Shown piece by piece: positions 53,816 to 62,976 of a stretch of DNA of 64,000 nt (the first letter of the stretch is position 1; each line of letters starts with the position of its first letter). The notes below the pieces were generated by a model. The model did no database searches, was not told the DNA's origin, and was given only the letters and a program-made list of their open reading frames with translations. The position numbers and the translations under genes are program-made. Source of the stretch: Robinsoniella peoriensis. Its GTDB lineage: Bacteria; Bacillota; Clostridia; Lachnospirales; Lachnospiraceae. The stretch covers positions 441,501 through 505,500 of the forward strand of contig NZ_JTGN01000001.1 of NCBI RefSeq assembly GCF_000797495.1, written 5' to 3'.

Positions 53816-54754
53816 TTACAGTCTGCGTTCAAATACACGTAGTTTCGAACTTTTTGCCCTCTTGTTCTCTTCAAGCTCCTGTTCGCCTGGTATTATTGGT
53901 TTTCTGGTTATTACTTTTCCTTTGGATTTTTTCCCACATACACAAATCGGAAATTCTCTCGGACAGGTACATGGATCCTCATTCTTTTTGAAAATTGTCT
54001 TTACAATCCTGTCTTCTAATGAATGAAAGGTAATAATACAAATTCGCCCTTCATCATTCAGAAGTTCTATCATGTCATCCAGAGAATCCCGAAGTACCTC
54101 TAATTCTCTGTTTAATTCGATTCTTATGGCCTGGAATGTCTTTTTGGCCGGGTGTCCTCCTACTGCCCGGAATTTCATTGGAATTGCCGCTTTTATAACA
54201 TTAATTAACTCCCCAGTTGTTTCTAATGCTTTTACATTTCGCGCACTTACAATATGTTTGGCAATATTTTTTGCAAATTTGTCTTCCCCGTAATCACGAA
54301 TAATACGATATAAATCGTGTTCGCTATACTCATTTACAATATCTTTGGCGGTCATGCTCTGACGCCTGTCCATTCTCATATCCAGTGGTGCGTCTTCTCT
54401 GTAAGTAAAGCCGCGGTCTGCCGTATCCAATTGGTAGGAGGAAACACCTAGATCCAAAATTATCCCATCAACTGATGTAATCTGTATGTTTGCCAGTTCC
54501 TTTTTCATATCGCAGTAATTACTGCGGATAATCGTTACTTTATCGTTAAACTCCCCTAAGCGCAGCCTTGCCGCTTCTATTGCGTCTTCATCCTGATCAA
54601 TTCCAATCAGTCTGCCTTTGTCAGACAGCCGTTTACATATCTCATAAGCATGTCCGCCACCACCCAGAGTTCCATCGACATAAATGCCGTCAGGTTTTAT
54701 GTTCAGAGCCTCAATCGTTTCCTCAAGAAGCACAGATTTGTGTTTGAATTCCAT
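53816..54754 (-). CDS. rsmH: 16S rRNA m4C1402 methyltransferase RsmH
   Basis: A 312-residue SAM-dependent methyltransferase (formerly MraW): [16 protein letters not shown], the SAM-binding [34 protein letters not shown] and [12 protein letters not shown]. It methylates N4 of C1402 in 16S rRNA. GGGGAGGAC precedes the ATG. It follows mraZ by 15 bases. A cluster of hairpins lies between it and ftsL. Confidence 0.97.
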   Translation of the reverse strand: MEFKHKSVLLEETIEALNIKPDGIYVDGTLGGGGHAYEICKRLSDKGRLIGIDQDEDAIEAARLRLGEFNDKVTIIRSNYCDMKKELANIQITSVDGIILDLGVSSYQLDTADRGFTYREDAPLDMRMDRRQSMTAKDIVNEYSEHDLYRIIRDYGEDKFAKNIAKHIVSARNVKALETTGELINVIKAAIPMKFRAVGGHPAKKTFQAIRIELNRELEVLRDSLDDMIELLNDEGRICIITFHSLEDRIVKTIFKKNEDPCTCPREFPICVCGKKSKGKVITRKPIIPGEQELEENKRAKSSKLRVFERRL

Positions 54755-54769
54755 ATTGTCCTCCCCAGG

Positions 54770-55201
54770 CTATATGCTTAAACCTAAATCTGTCATTTGT
54801 TCTGCAATGTCATCCATATCATCATAAGAATTATTCTCATTCCATTTCGACTTGCTCCAAATTTCAATTCTGTTTAACATTCCTGTCAGTACTACGTCCT
54901 TTTCCAGACCTGCAAATTCTCTTAACGTTCCCGGTAAAAGAATTCTCCCCTGCTTGTCCAGCTCGCATGGTGTCGCACCTGCTACAAAGAAACGTGCAAA
55001 TTGTCTAGCGCTTTTGTTTGTAAGTGGTAAAGCCTTAAGTTTTTCTTCGAACGCCTGCCATTCATTATTGGGAAAAACAAATAAGCATCCATCTAATCCC
55101 TTTGTAACAACAAATTCGTCACCCAGTTCATCTCTAAATCTGGAGGGGATAATCAGTCTGCCTTTGGTATCAACCGTATGATTGTATTCTCCCATAAACA
55201 T
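54770..55201 (-). CDS. mraZ: Transcriptional regulator MraZ
   Basis: A 143-residue protein with two AbrB-like (SpoVT) domains: FMGEYNHTVDTKGRLIIPSRFR and ATPCELDKQGRILLP, each carrying the DxKGR-type motif. MraZ binds direct repeats in front of its own gene and controls the dcw cluster. ATG 55201 is preceded by AAGGTG; a GTG 3 codons earlier overlaps that site. It is the first gene of the cluster, with its promoter and tandem MraZ boxes immediately upstream. Confidence 0.96.
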   Translation of the reverse strand: MFMGEYNHTVDTKGRLIIPSRFRDELGDEFVVTKGLDGCLFVFPNNEWQAFEEKLKALPLTNKSARQFARFFVAGATPCELDKQGRILLPGTLREFAGLEKDVVLTGMLNRIEIWSKSKWNENNSYDDMDDIAEQMTDLGLSI

Positions 55202-55278
55202 ATGACGCACCTTCTTTCGTGAAAATGCAAAACTTACGATCCTTCTTTTGCACTTTCAGTGAAATGTGGTTCTGGTTA

Positions 55279-55323
55279 CCACTTAGTCCCCATTTGCTAC
55301 CACCTTCCACCACTTTCTACCAC
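55279..55323 (-). promoter_or_regulatory. Tandem MraZ-binding boxes
   Basis: On the minus strand GTGG occurs at 55320-55323, 55310-55313 and 55300-55303, with ATGG at 55290-55293, exactly 10 bases apart, and a further GTGG at 55279-55282. The 10-base direct-repeat layout is that known for MraZ operators. They lie just downstream of the promoter. Confidence 0.85.
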
Positions 55324-55333
55324 TTGTATGTTT

Positions 55334-55362
55334 ATAATAGCTTACTTTGTACAAAAATACAA
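55334..55362 (-). promoter_or_regulatory. Sigma-A-type promoter of the dcw cluster
   Basis: On the minus strand TTGTAT (55357-55362) and TATTAT (55334-55339) are 17 bases apart, just upstream of the MraZ boxes. Confidence 0.7.
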
Positions 55363-56056
55363 GGGCTAATTTTATTTTTTTTGCATAAGAATTTCTTAAG
55401 GAGCCCGCCATTTTTCGCCATTTTTCGCGGGTTTTACCAGATATTGTGTGTGTAAAAGCGAAATATACCAGATAAATGTGCACAGTGGGAAATATTACCA
55501 TAAAAATTGGGAAGCCTTGTTATCGTGGGGAGGGAAGTGGGGGGATAATCTGTTTTTTCTGTTGCTGTTATCACTTTTAACTATGAAAATGTGCTATATA
55601 TCCCCCACTGATTTACACTATATTTAAGCAGTTAAGATTTTCAATCCATTTCCGAATATATATTCATATTATTACATAATTATGCGTTATAATTTTTTAC
55701 TTATATTTCGGGGTTCATATGAAAATTTAAATTTTTTATTCATAATTCCATTCATTATAAAAAATTAAGCTCTCCCACTTTCCTTTATTTTTTCTTCTTT
55801 TTTACAATTTTTAGTTTTATTCTCCCACCTGTATTTATATTTTGAAAAAATTTTCTTCTATAATCATAACCAAATCCCCACTTTAGTGATCTTCATTTCA
55901 ATCCTCTCCACTTCGCCCCACCTAATTGCGTATCATTTTTACACAGATCAAAATCTATCCCACTCTAACCAGATATACTGTTCTTTTGTCATCTTATGCA
56001 GTGTTACTATTTTGTCAATTTACTGATTTGCATTTTTACAATTTGCAAATGAGAGT
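55363..56056. other. AT-rich intergenic region with scattered GTGGG motifs
   Basis: No gene is seen in about 700 bases. GTGGG occurs on the plus strand at 55485, 55525 and 55537, and on the minus strand (CCCAC) at 55614, 55774, 55824, 55877, 55917 and 55959. Against such AT-rich sequence this is striking. The motif shares GTGG with MraZ boxes, but spacing is irregular. There is also a short tandem CGCCATTTTT repeat near 55407. Confidence 0.5.
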
Positions 56057-56094
56057 AAAAAAAGAACCCGCAGTCCCCACCAGACCACAAGTTC
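56057..56094 (-). terminator. Intrinsic terminator of the lgt/Spo0E-like unit
   Basis: On the minus strand GAACTTGTGGTC pairs throughout (with wobble) with GACTGCGGGTTC and is followed by a run of seven T (56057-56063). Confidence 0.85.
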
Positions 56095-56109
56095 ATAAAA
56101 GAATCTATT

Positions 56110-56268
56110 TTATAATTGATTTCCCAATTTAATGTATTGACTCATCAATTCATCCACAACAATACTTTGCTTATAGACTTCTTCTGTAAGTAAACCTCTT
56201 TCAACGATTTTATCTAAGTTCACTTTCTCTGCCTCAATTTTCCTTCTTAATTCTTCCATATGACTCAT
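56110..56268 (-). CDS. Spo0E-like aspartyl-phosphate phosphatase
   Basis: A 52-residue small protein with the two-helix look of Spo0E family members: a charged first helix (MSHMEELRRKIEAEKVNLDK) and a second with SIVVDELMSQYIKL, matching the family's S.ELD.LI..YY motif, with the key Ser and Asp kept. Spo0E-type proteins dephosphorylate Spo0A~P and so delay sporulation. GGGTGA precedes ATG 56268, which starts one base after the lgt stop, implying translational coupling. A strong terminator follows. It would be missed by tools with a 60-residue cutoff. Confidence 0.82.
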   Translation of the reverse strand: MSHMEELRRKIEAEKVNLDKIVERGLLTEEVYKQSIVVDELMSQYIKLGNQL

Positions 56269-56269
56269 A

Positions 56270-57142
56270 TCATTCACCCGTACCTTTCTCCATTTTGTTT
56301 GATTTTCTTTTGAACAAAATGATTATAATAGAAACAAATACCAACAGTATGGCTAACAACTGGGACACCGGCAGTCCGATTACTGGCAGGAGAAGCTGGT
56401 CTGTGCGCAGCCCTTCTATCCAGGCTCTGCCTAATCCATATCCTAAGAGATACAACAAAAATACCTCTCCATCGAATTTTTTTCGCTTAGTATACCAAAT
56501 AAGTATAATCAATAATACCAGATTCCACATTCCTTCATATAAAAAAGTGGGATGCACCTGTATATATGATACTCCATCTATCTTTTGTAAATGTTCCATC
56601 ATCTGAGGGGTTACTTCCGACGATCGTACAGCGTCTAATGGAAGCCGCATGGCAAACAGATTATTAGTATATCCACCAAACGCTTCACGGTTAAAAAAAT
56701 TGCCCCACCGTCCTATTATCTGACCCAAAACAAGTCCAATGCAGGCGGTGTCTACTAATTTCCAAAACTGTAATTTCTTAATCCTGGCAAATACGTATAC
56801 CGTAATTACTGCTGCTATTACACCTCCATAAATTGCCAGCCCGCCTTCACGGGTATTAAAAATCTTCCATAGATTATCTTTATAATTATCCCATGAAAAA
56901 ATAACAAAATACAGTCTTGCACCAATCAGGGCAAAAAATATTGCAATTAACGCCAGGTCAAAATAATCATCCGGATTTTGTTTCGTAACTTTCGCAACAC
57001 GCATAGCTGCTAAAATCCCACACACCATTGCAATTGCAATTGTTATCCCATAATATGCAATCGGAAATCCAAATAAACTAATACTCTTACCCACATTCTC
57101 CAGTTCTATTCCCAGATTTGGGAAGGCTATCGAAGTATTCAT
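56270..57142 (-). CDS. lgt: Prolipoprotein diacylglyceryl transferase Lgt
   Basis: A 290-residue membrane enzyme with about seven spans and the family signatures EGGLAIYGGVI and GRWGNFFNREAFGG, which contains the essential Arg and Asn. It transfers diacylglycerol to the lipobox Cys of prolipoproteins, such as the binding protein encoded at 19-20 kb. GGAG precedes the ATG. It lies 9 bases after ychF and directly before the Spo0E-like gene. Confidence 0.95.
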   Translation of the reverse strand: MNTSIAFPNLGIELENVGKSISLFGFPIAYYGITIAIAMVCGILAAMRVAKVTKQNPDDYFDLALIAIFFALIGARLYFVIFSWDNYKDNLWKIFNTREGGLAIYGGVIAAVITVYVFARIKKLQFWKLVDTACIGLVLGQIIGRWGNFFNREAFGGYTNNLFAMRLPLDAVRSSEVTPQMMEHLQKIDGVSYIQVHPTFLYEGMWNLVLLIILIWYTKRKKFDGEVFLLYLLGYGLGRAWIEGLRTDQLLLPVIGLPVSQLLAILLVFVSIIIILFKRKSNKMEKGTGE

Positions 57143-57151
57143 GCCGTACTC

Positions 57152-58249
57152 CTATACATTAAACCGAAAGAGAACCACATCTCCATCTTTTACTACATAG
57201 TCTTTGCCTTCCAGTCCTACCAATCCTTTCTCTTTTGCAGCAGCATATGTCTTGCAATCCAATAAATTCTGGTAATTAACAACCTCTGCACGAATAAATC
57301 CCCTCTCAAAATCAGAATGGATCTTGCCTGCCGCCTGAGGTGCCTTGGTACCGTTTTCAATTGTCCAAGCTCTTGTTTCAGTTTCACCTGCTGTGAGATA
57401 GCTGATAAGTCCTAATAAGCTATAACTTGCTTTTATAAGTTTTTCCAATCCTGACTCTTTTAATCCTAAATCTTCCAAAAACATTTTCTTTTCATCGTCA
57501 TCCAGTTCTGCGATCTCCTGTTCGATCTGTGCGCAGATTACAAATACTTCACTGTTTTCTTTTTCAGCCAGTTCGCGGACCGACTGAACATAACGATTGG
57601 ATGCGCCATCATCCGCAAGATCGTCTTCCGCGGCATTTGCTGCAAATATTACCGGTTTGTATGTCAAGAGATTATAAGAACTGATCCATTCTGTCTCTTC
57701 ATCATCCTCAGCAGTAAAACTGACCGCCATTTTTCCATCTTCCAGATGCGCTTTTACTCTCTGCAGGAAGTCTAATTCTTTGGCAAGCGTTTTGTCATTT
57801 CGGGCACCTTTAGAGGCCTTGGCAATCCTTCTCTCCATTATTTCAATGTCTGAGAATATAAGTTCCAGATTAATTGTTTCAATGTCCCTGATAGGATCTA
57901 CACTTCCATCCACATGAATTACATTTGTATCCTCAAAGCAGCGGACTACGTGCACGATAGCATCCACTTCTCGAATATTAGCCAGGAATTGATTTCCTAA
58001 TCCCTCTCCCTTTGACGCCCCCTTTACAAGGCCTGCGATATCAACAAATTCAATTACCGCCGGGGTAACCTTCGCTGAATTATATAAATCTGCCAATAAC
58101 TTTAGCCGCTCATCTGGTACCATTACAACTCCCACATTTGGATCTATAGTACAGAACGGATAATTCGCAGATTCTGCTCCAGCTTTTGTTAAAGAATTAA
58201 ATAATGTGCTTTTACCGACATTCGGTAAACCTACGATTCCTAGTTTCAT
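57152..58249 (-). CDS. ychF: Redox-regulated ATPase/GTPase YchF
   Basis: A 365-residue Obg-family P-loop protein: MKLGIVGLPNVGKSTLFNSL (Walker A), DIAGLVKGASKGEGLGNQF, a helical insertion and a C-terminal TGS domain (TRAWTIENGTKAPQAAGKIH). YchF prefers ATP, associates with ribosomes and affects stress responses. ATG 58249 has AAGGA upstream; the frame's 45 extra codons lack a site. It begins a unit with lgt and the Spo0E-like gene. Confidence 0.96.
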   Translation of the reverse strand: MKLGIVGLPNVGKSTLFNSLTKAGAESANYPFCTIDPNVGVVMVPDERLKLLADLYNSAKVTPAVIEFVDIAGLVKGASKGEGLGNQFLANIREVDAIVHVVRCFEDTNVIHVDGSVDPIRDIETINLELIFSDIEIMERRIAKASKGARNDKTLAKELDFLQRVKAHLEDGKMAVSFTAEDDEETEWISSYNLLTYKPVIFAANAAEDDLADDGASNRYVQSVRELAEKENSEVFVICAQIEQEIAELDDDEKKMFLEDLGLKESGLEKLIKASYSLLGLISYLTAGETETRAWTIENGTKAPQAAGKIHSDFERGFIRAEVVNYQNLLDCKTYAAAKEKGLVGLEGKDYVVKDGDVVLFRFNV

Positions 58250-58315
58250 GTATGATTTCCTTTCTTGTATTCCGTTTTTCTTTGTTTTTCTTTTGTATCT
58301 CTTAACAAGTAACAG

Positions 58316-58343
58316 TTTATCACAGAATCTGACAAAAATGCAA
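58316..58343 (-). promoter_or_regulatory. Possible promoter for ychF
   Basis: On the minus strand TTGCAT (58338-58343) and GATAAA (58316-58321) are 16 bases apart; the -10 is weak but preceded by TGT. Confidence 0.35.
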
Positions 58344-58405
58344 GCTTTTCTACCTTTAAGATGTCGACATATTTCGCCAGTCAAATTTAAATTTTCACAA
58401 AATTA

Positions 58406-59065
58406 TTAATCCCTTGATTCTATCACGATTAGAGCACCTTCGGTCACAGAAATCAGTGCTTCTTCTGCAATAATTTCGTTGCTGAGACCAAGTGCCTGGT
58501 TACAAGACATTGTATAATTCGACAAAGGATAATAAAATCCAACTAAATCCAAACCTTTTACCTCGGTTGTATGTGCCACTACCGACACAAATTTGCCATA
58601 CTGTTCTGATTTTTTTATAGAAACTTTATTATTTATTACCCGGATCCGGTTATTTTCGTCAATAAGAAAACACTCTATACCGGCTTCTGCCGCCTGACCT
58701 AATATCTGGATATTCCCAAGAACATGATCCAGCCGGCTTCCGGTTCCGCCTAATATATAAATACAGGTACTTCCTTTCTCTATAGCCAGATTAACGGCTA
58801 ACTGGGTATCCGTATCATCTTTTTCCGGCTTAAATTCACGAATCTCAACTCCTTTTTCCCGAAAATGCACCAGAGCATCACTTCCCGCTGAGTCAAAATC
58901 CCCTACAATATAATCCGGTGTCATTTCTGCTTTTTTTAAAAATTCAATTCCACGATCTGCCCCAATCAGACAGTCAACCGGATGTTTTTCCAAAAATGAG
59001 AGGGCAAAATCAAAATTGATATTGCCCCCGCTGATAATCGCTGTTATTTTCATCTCCGCACCCAT
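58406..59065 (-). CDS. thiN: Thiamine pyrophosphokinase
   Basis: A 219-residue enzyme of the ThiN/TPK family: IGADRGIEFLKKAEMTPDYIVGDFDSAG carries the substrate-binding Asp residues (seen in parts as GADRG and VGDFDS), followed by KPEKDDTDTQLAVN and GGTGSRLDHVLGNI. It makes thiamine diphosphate from thiamine and ATP. The start is uncertain: ATG 59065 or 59053 (MKITAIISGG). It closes the run rlmN-prpC-prkC-rsgA-rpe-thiN, a common clostridial and bacillar arrangement. No thiamine riboswitch is seen. Confidence 0.93.
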   Translation of the reverse strand: MGAEMKITAIISGGNINFDFALSFLEKHPVDCLIGADRGIEFLKKAEMTPDYIVGDFDSAGSDALVHFREKGVEIREFKPEKDDTDTQLAVNLAIEKGSTCIYILGGTGSRLDHVLGNIQILGQAAEAGIECFLIDENNRIRVINNKVSIKKSEQYGKFVSVVAHTTEVKGLDLVGFYYPLSNYTMSCNQALGLSNEIIAEEALISVTEGALIVIESRD

Positions 59066-59074
59066 TGCACACTT

Positions 59075-59737
59075 TTAACCTTCATATTCTTTCATAATGG
59101 CTAGTAATTCCTTAGCATTTTCGGTAACATTCCCATTAAATACCGTTGAGCCTGCTACGACTACATTTGCTCCGGCCTCTAAAACGGTACGGATCGTATC
59201 CTTATTAATACCTCCATCCACTTCGATATCCAGATCCAGATTTTTAGCCTCTGCAATTTTGCGAAGCGCACTGATTTTATTGGTACAGCTGTCAATGTAC
59301 TTCTGCCCCCCAAATCCGGGATTCACAGTCATAATCAGAACCATATCTACTTTTTCCAGCACATAGTCCAATACACACAGGGAGGTTGCCGGGTTGAGCG
59401 CTACCCCTGCTTTCAATCCTTTTTCATGGATCTGCCCGATCACACGATCCAAATGCCTGCAGCTTTCCGCATGCACAGTAATCATATCTGCTCCACAAGC
59501 CGCAAAATCATCAATGTACCGTTCCGGATCTACCACCATCAGATGTACGTCAAAAATACGTTTTGTGGCACTGCGCACCGATTGGATTACCGGCATTCCA
59601 AAGGAAATGCTGGGCACAAACTGACCGTCCATCACATCAATATGAACATACTGTGCTCCGGCTTCATCAATACGCTTCAGCTCACTTCCTAAATTTTTAA
59701 AATCTGCTGCTAATATAGATGGTGCTAAAATATTCAC
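59075..59737 (-). CDS. rpe: Ribulose-phosphate 3-epimerase
   Basis: A 220-residue TIM-barrel enzyme: LAPSILAADFKNLGSEL, HIDVMDGQFVPSISFG (metal ligands), VNPGFGGQKYI and DIEVDGGIN. It interconverts ribulose-5-phosphate and xylulose-5-phosphate in the pentose phosphate pathway. The start is a GTG behind GGAGG. It begins one base after the rsgA stop, so the two are coupled. Confidence 0.97.
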   Translation of the reverse strand: MNILAPSILAADFKNLGSELKRIDEAGAQYVHIDVMDGQFVPSISFGMPVIQSVRSATKRIFDVHLMVVDPERYIDDFAACGADMITVHAESCRHLDRVIGQIHEKGLKAGVALNPATSLCVLDYVLEKVDMVLIMTVNPGFGGQKYIDSCTNKISALRKIAEAKNLDLDIEVDGGINKDTIRTVLEAGANVVVAGSTVFNGNVTENAKELLAIMKEYEG

Positions 59738-59738
59738 A

Positions 59739-60617
59739 TCAATACCTCCTCTTATCTTTTAGTTCTCCAAATAATTCCACATAATTATCATAACGCATCC
59801 TGCTGATTTTACCTTCATCTACTGCCCGTTTTACTCCGCAGTCCGGTTCATGGATATGCATACATCCCTGGAAGCGGCACTCCGGTTCGTATTCCCGGAA
59901 CTCAACAAAGAATTCTTTCAAGTCTTCTTTTTCAAAATCCTGGATATACAGGGAACTAAATCCCGGCGTATCCATGATATACGTATTTTCTTCTATCATA
60001 ATAAGTTCTGAATGCCTTGTGGTATGTTTTCCTCTGTCAATCTTATGACTGATTTCTCCTGTTTCCATCATTGCTTTGGGCTGCAGGATATTTATGATTG
60101 ATGATTTGCCCACACCCGAAGGACCTGCCACCGCAGTGGTTTTTCCTCTCAGCCGCTCTATTACCAGCTCCAATCCAGTATTTTCCAGAGCGCTGGTAAA
60201 TAAGACATCACAGCCGCAATTTTCATATATTTTCCGAAGCTTCTCTTCTTCTTCAGCAGAAGAGATGTCCTGCTTATTAAAACAAATGATGGTATGCACC
60301 TTCTGGTACTCCATCATAATTAAAAAACGATCCAGCAAATTAAAATTCGGTTTGGGACGGTCAATAGAGAAAATAACCAGCGCAAGATCGATATTGGCAA
60401 CAGCCGGACGGATCAGCGTATTCATTCTCGGCAAAATCTCGACAACATTGCCTTTCTTATCCGCTTCACTTATGACATCAATCTTTACATTATCCCCCAC
60501 CAAAGGTTTCATTTTGTCTTTTCGAAATATTCCTTTTGCTTTACATTCATAAAGACCGGATCCTACTACATTAACGTAGTAGAATCCAGCTATACCTTTC
60601 ACTATCTTTCCCTGCAT
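59739..60617 (-). CDS. rsgA: Small ribosomal subunit biogenesis GTPase RsgA
   Basis: A 292-residue protein: N-terminal OB fold, circularly permuted GTPase (G4-like CFNKQDIS before the P-loop GPSGVGKSSIIN and DTPGFSSL), and a C-terminal zinc-binding region (CRFQGCMHIHEPDCGVK). It helps late 30S maturation. ATG 60617 has AGAGGA upstream; the frame's 23 extra codons run back into prkC. It lies 10 bases after prkC. Confidence 0.96.
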   Translation of the reverse strand: MQGKIVKGIAGFYYVNVVGSGLYECKAKGIFRKDKMKPLVGDNVKIDVISEADKKGNVVEILPRMNTLIRPAVANIDLALVIFSIDRPKPNFNLLDRFLIMMEYQKVHTIICFNKQDISSAEEEEKLRKIYENCGCDVLFTSALENTGLELVIERLRGKTTAVAGPSGVGKSSIINILQPKAMMETGEISHKIDRGKHTTRHSELIMIEENTYIMDTPGFSSLYIQDFEKEDLKEFFVEFREYEPECRFQGCMHIHEPDCGVKRAVDEGKISRMRYDNYVELFGELKDKRRY

Positions 60618-60627
60618 GTATTTTCCT

Positions 60628-62976
60628 CTAATTAAACGGTATCGGCGAGTAACGAACCGGACTGCCGTATTCTCCTGTAGAAGCATCTTTCACATAGATA
60701 TAAGCAACACCATTTACTCCTTTTGTACCTTTTGCATTCAGCACATAAGGAAATTCAACTGCGGTTCCCTCTACTATGGTAGTAGTTTTATCGCCTTGTA
60801 CTAATAAGATCTTAACGGCTTCCCCGTTATAGCCATCCGGCGCCTGTAATCCAACATCACAGGTTCCGGTTGTGGAAGCATCCGTATTATTTGTTGTGCC
60901 ATTTCCTAAATTCGGGTCAGTCTGGGCAGGATCCTGGCCCCCGGAACCTGCACTGATCGTCAGCGTAATGACAGTGCCTTTTCCTACTCCCTGCCCGGAG
61001 GTAATATCCTGATCCATAACGGTTCCCGCAGAATACATCTCTGAATACTGCTCCTGCGATTTTACGGTCAGTCCAAGTGCGGACAAAGTATCTTTGGCAT
61101 CAGAAAACGTGCTGCCGATTACATTAGGCACAGTAATATCGTCTTCTTCTTCCGGTCCATCACTGATTACAACGATTACCGTATCTCCTGAACTTGCAGA
61201 TGCTCCGGCTTCCGGTGTGGAACGGATTACCAGGTCTTTTGCAATCAGATCATCATTTTCTCTTGTCACAGAGATGCTCAGATTCTTTTCTGCCAGTTCT
61301 GATTTTGCTTCTTCCTCTGTCAATCCTGTCACATCCGGTACCGTAACAGACTGCTGCTGGTTATCTGATTCTTCCGGTCCCTTACTGATCGTATAGGTAA
61401 CCGTGGTGTTCTTGCTGACACTGGTATTTGCAGCGGGGTTCTGGGAAACAATCTGTCCCTGTGCATACACAGATGATGCCTGCTCTCCTGCAAGGGAAGC
61501 CCCAAGACCTAATGCATTTAATTTTTCCTTAGCCTGATCAGCCGTAAGGCCTTGCAGATTAGGTACGGTAACTTCTGCCTGGTCCGCAGAGGAATTGCTC
61601 TGCTGTGTACTGCCTGTTCCATTACCCTTGGACGCAGATTCTGACTCTGTCGTCTTAACTGTTGATGTTTCCGTAACCTTCGGAGACTCCGTTGTCTTTT
61701 TCTTACCCGCTCCGAAATTAAATAATCCCAAAGCATTTCCGATTAAAACCAGGAACACGCATCCAATAACAATGGCAATAATAATACTTCCGATGGTCAT
61801 TACCTTTTCCAGTTTTGGATTAATACCGGATCTTCCGTCATCGTCATCATCGTCGTCATCATCATCCGGATCATAATCATCATTCATATATCCATTATTG
61901 TAATTGTCTCCATAACCGCCCTGATATCCGCCGCCCTGGTAACCGTTATTCTGGTAGCCATTGCCCATATAGCCGTCGCCCTGGTAGCCATTGTTCATAT
62001 AGCCGCCGTAGTTTCCATCCTGTCCGCGGTTATCATTGCCGCGGCTATCATTCCCTCTGTCACCATAGCTGTTATGAATCTGATCCAGTTCATCTTTTGA
62101 TATAACAACCGTTCTTGCATTATTATTAATAGGGGTCAGCTGAACAAAGTCCCCATCCGGATTTACCAGCGATTCTTTTAAGTCATGAATCAGTTCCGTC
62201 ATATCATTATAACGCCTGTCCGGACTTTTCTGGGTACACTTTGCAATAATCTGAACCGTACTGTATGGAAGATCGGGAACAAATTTATGAGGTGACGGCA
62301 TTTCCTCCTGCAGATGCTTGATCGCAATTGCAACCGTAGAGTCACCATCAAACGGAACATGGCCTGTCAGCATTTCAAAAAGTGTAATACCAAGTGAATA
62401 GATATCACTCTTCGCATCGCTGTAACCTCCTCTCGCCTGCTCCGGTGAACTGTAATGTACAGACCCCATCACATTGGAGCTTATGGTATTGGAGGAAGCA
62501 GCCCTGGCTATTCCAAAATCTGTTACTTTTACTTTACCATCTGTAGAAATGATGATATTCTGGGGCTTTACATCACGATGCACAATACCCTTCTTATGTG
62601 CCGCCTGTAAGCCCATGGAAACCTGCACCGCAATGCTGGTCGCTTCACGAACCGCAAGTCTTCCTTTTTTTCCTATATAATCCTTTAATGTAATTCCTTC
62701 AACTAACTCCATTACAATAAAGTAGATTCCATGATCGTCCCCTACATCATAGACATTAACAATATTTGGATGCGCAAGGCCTGCTGCAGCCTGTGCCTCC
62801 ACCCGGAATTTGGAAATAAACGCTGTGTCATCCCGAAATTCCTGTTTGAGCACCTTGACCGCTACAAACCGATTCAGCTTATGGTCTTTCGCCTTATAGA
62901 CATCCGCCATACCGCCGGCACCAATTCTGCCTACGATTTCATAACGTTCCTGGATAAACATTCCTTCTTTTAACAT
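60628..62976 (-). CDS. prkC: PASTA-domain Ser/Thr protein kinase PrkC
   Basis: A 782-residue membrane kinase. The kinase domain (about 10-270) has GAGGMADVYKAKD, Lys41, catalytic Asp135 in HRDVKPQN and Asp153 of DFG. The juxtamembrane segment (about 304-390) is Gly/Asn/Tyr-rich with repeated NGYQ motifs and ends in ten consecutive Asp (371-380). One membrane span (about 392-418) follows, then three extracellular PASTA repeats (each starting V/ITVP) that bind muropeptides or lipid II, and a final beta domain. Relatives control growth, wall synthesis and spore germination. Its ATG overlaps the prpC stop by one base. Confidence 0.95.
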   Translation of the reverse strand: MLKEGMFIQERYEIVGRIGAGGMADVYKAKDHKLNRFVAVKVLKQEFRDDTAFISKFRVEAQAAAGLAHPNIVNVYDVGDDHGIYFIVMELVEGITLKDYIGKKGRLAVREATSIAVQVSMGLQAAHKKGIVHRDVKPQNIIISTDGKVKVTDFGIARAASSNTISSNVMGSVHYSSPEQARGGYSDAKSDIYSLGITLFEMLTGHVPFDGDSTVAIAIKHLQEEMPSPHKFVPDLPYSTVQIIAKCTQKSPDRRYNDMTELIHDLKESLVNPDGDFVQLTPINNNARTVVISKDELDQIHNSYGDRGNDSRGNDNRGQDGNYGGYMNNGYQGDGYMGNGYQNNGYQGGGYQGGYGDNYNNGYMNDDYDPDDDDDDDDDDGRSGINPKLEKVMTIGSIIIAIVIGCVFLVLIGNALGLFNFGAGKKKTTESPKVTETSTVKTTESESASKGNGTGSTQQSNSSADQAEVTVPNLQGLTADQAKEKLNALGLGASLAGEQASSVYAQGQIVSQNPAANTSVSKNTTVTYTISKGPEESDNQQQSVTVPDVTGLTEEEAKSELAEKNLSISVTRENDDLIAKDLVIRSTPEAGASASSGDTVIVVISDGPEEEDDITVPNVIGSTFSDAKDTLSALGLTVKSQEQYSEMYSAGTVMDQDITSGQGVGKGTVITLTISAGSGGQDPAQTDPNLGNGTTNNTDASTTGTCDVGLQAPDGYNGEAVKILLVQGDKTTTIVEGTAVEFPYVLNAKGTKGVNGVAYIYVKDASTGEYGSPVRYSPIPFN

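Noticed and set aside
58364..58371. TGTCGACA as a Spo0A box near ychF
   Set aside because: It is a single palindromic octamer without a second box or a sporulation gene next to it.
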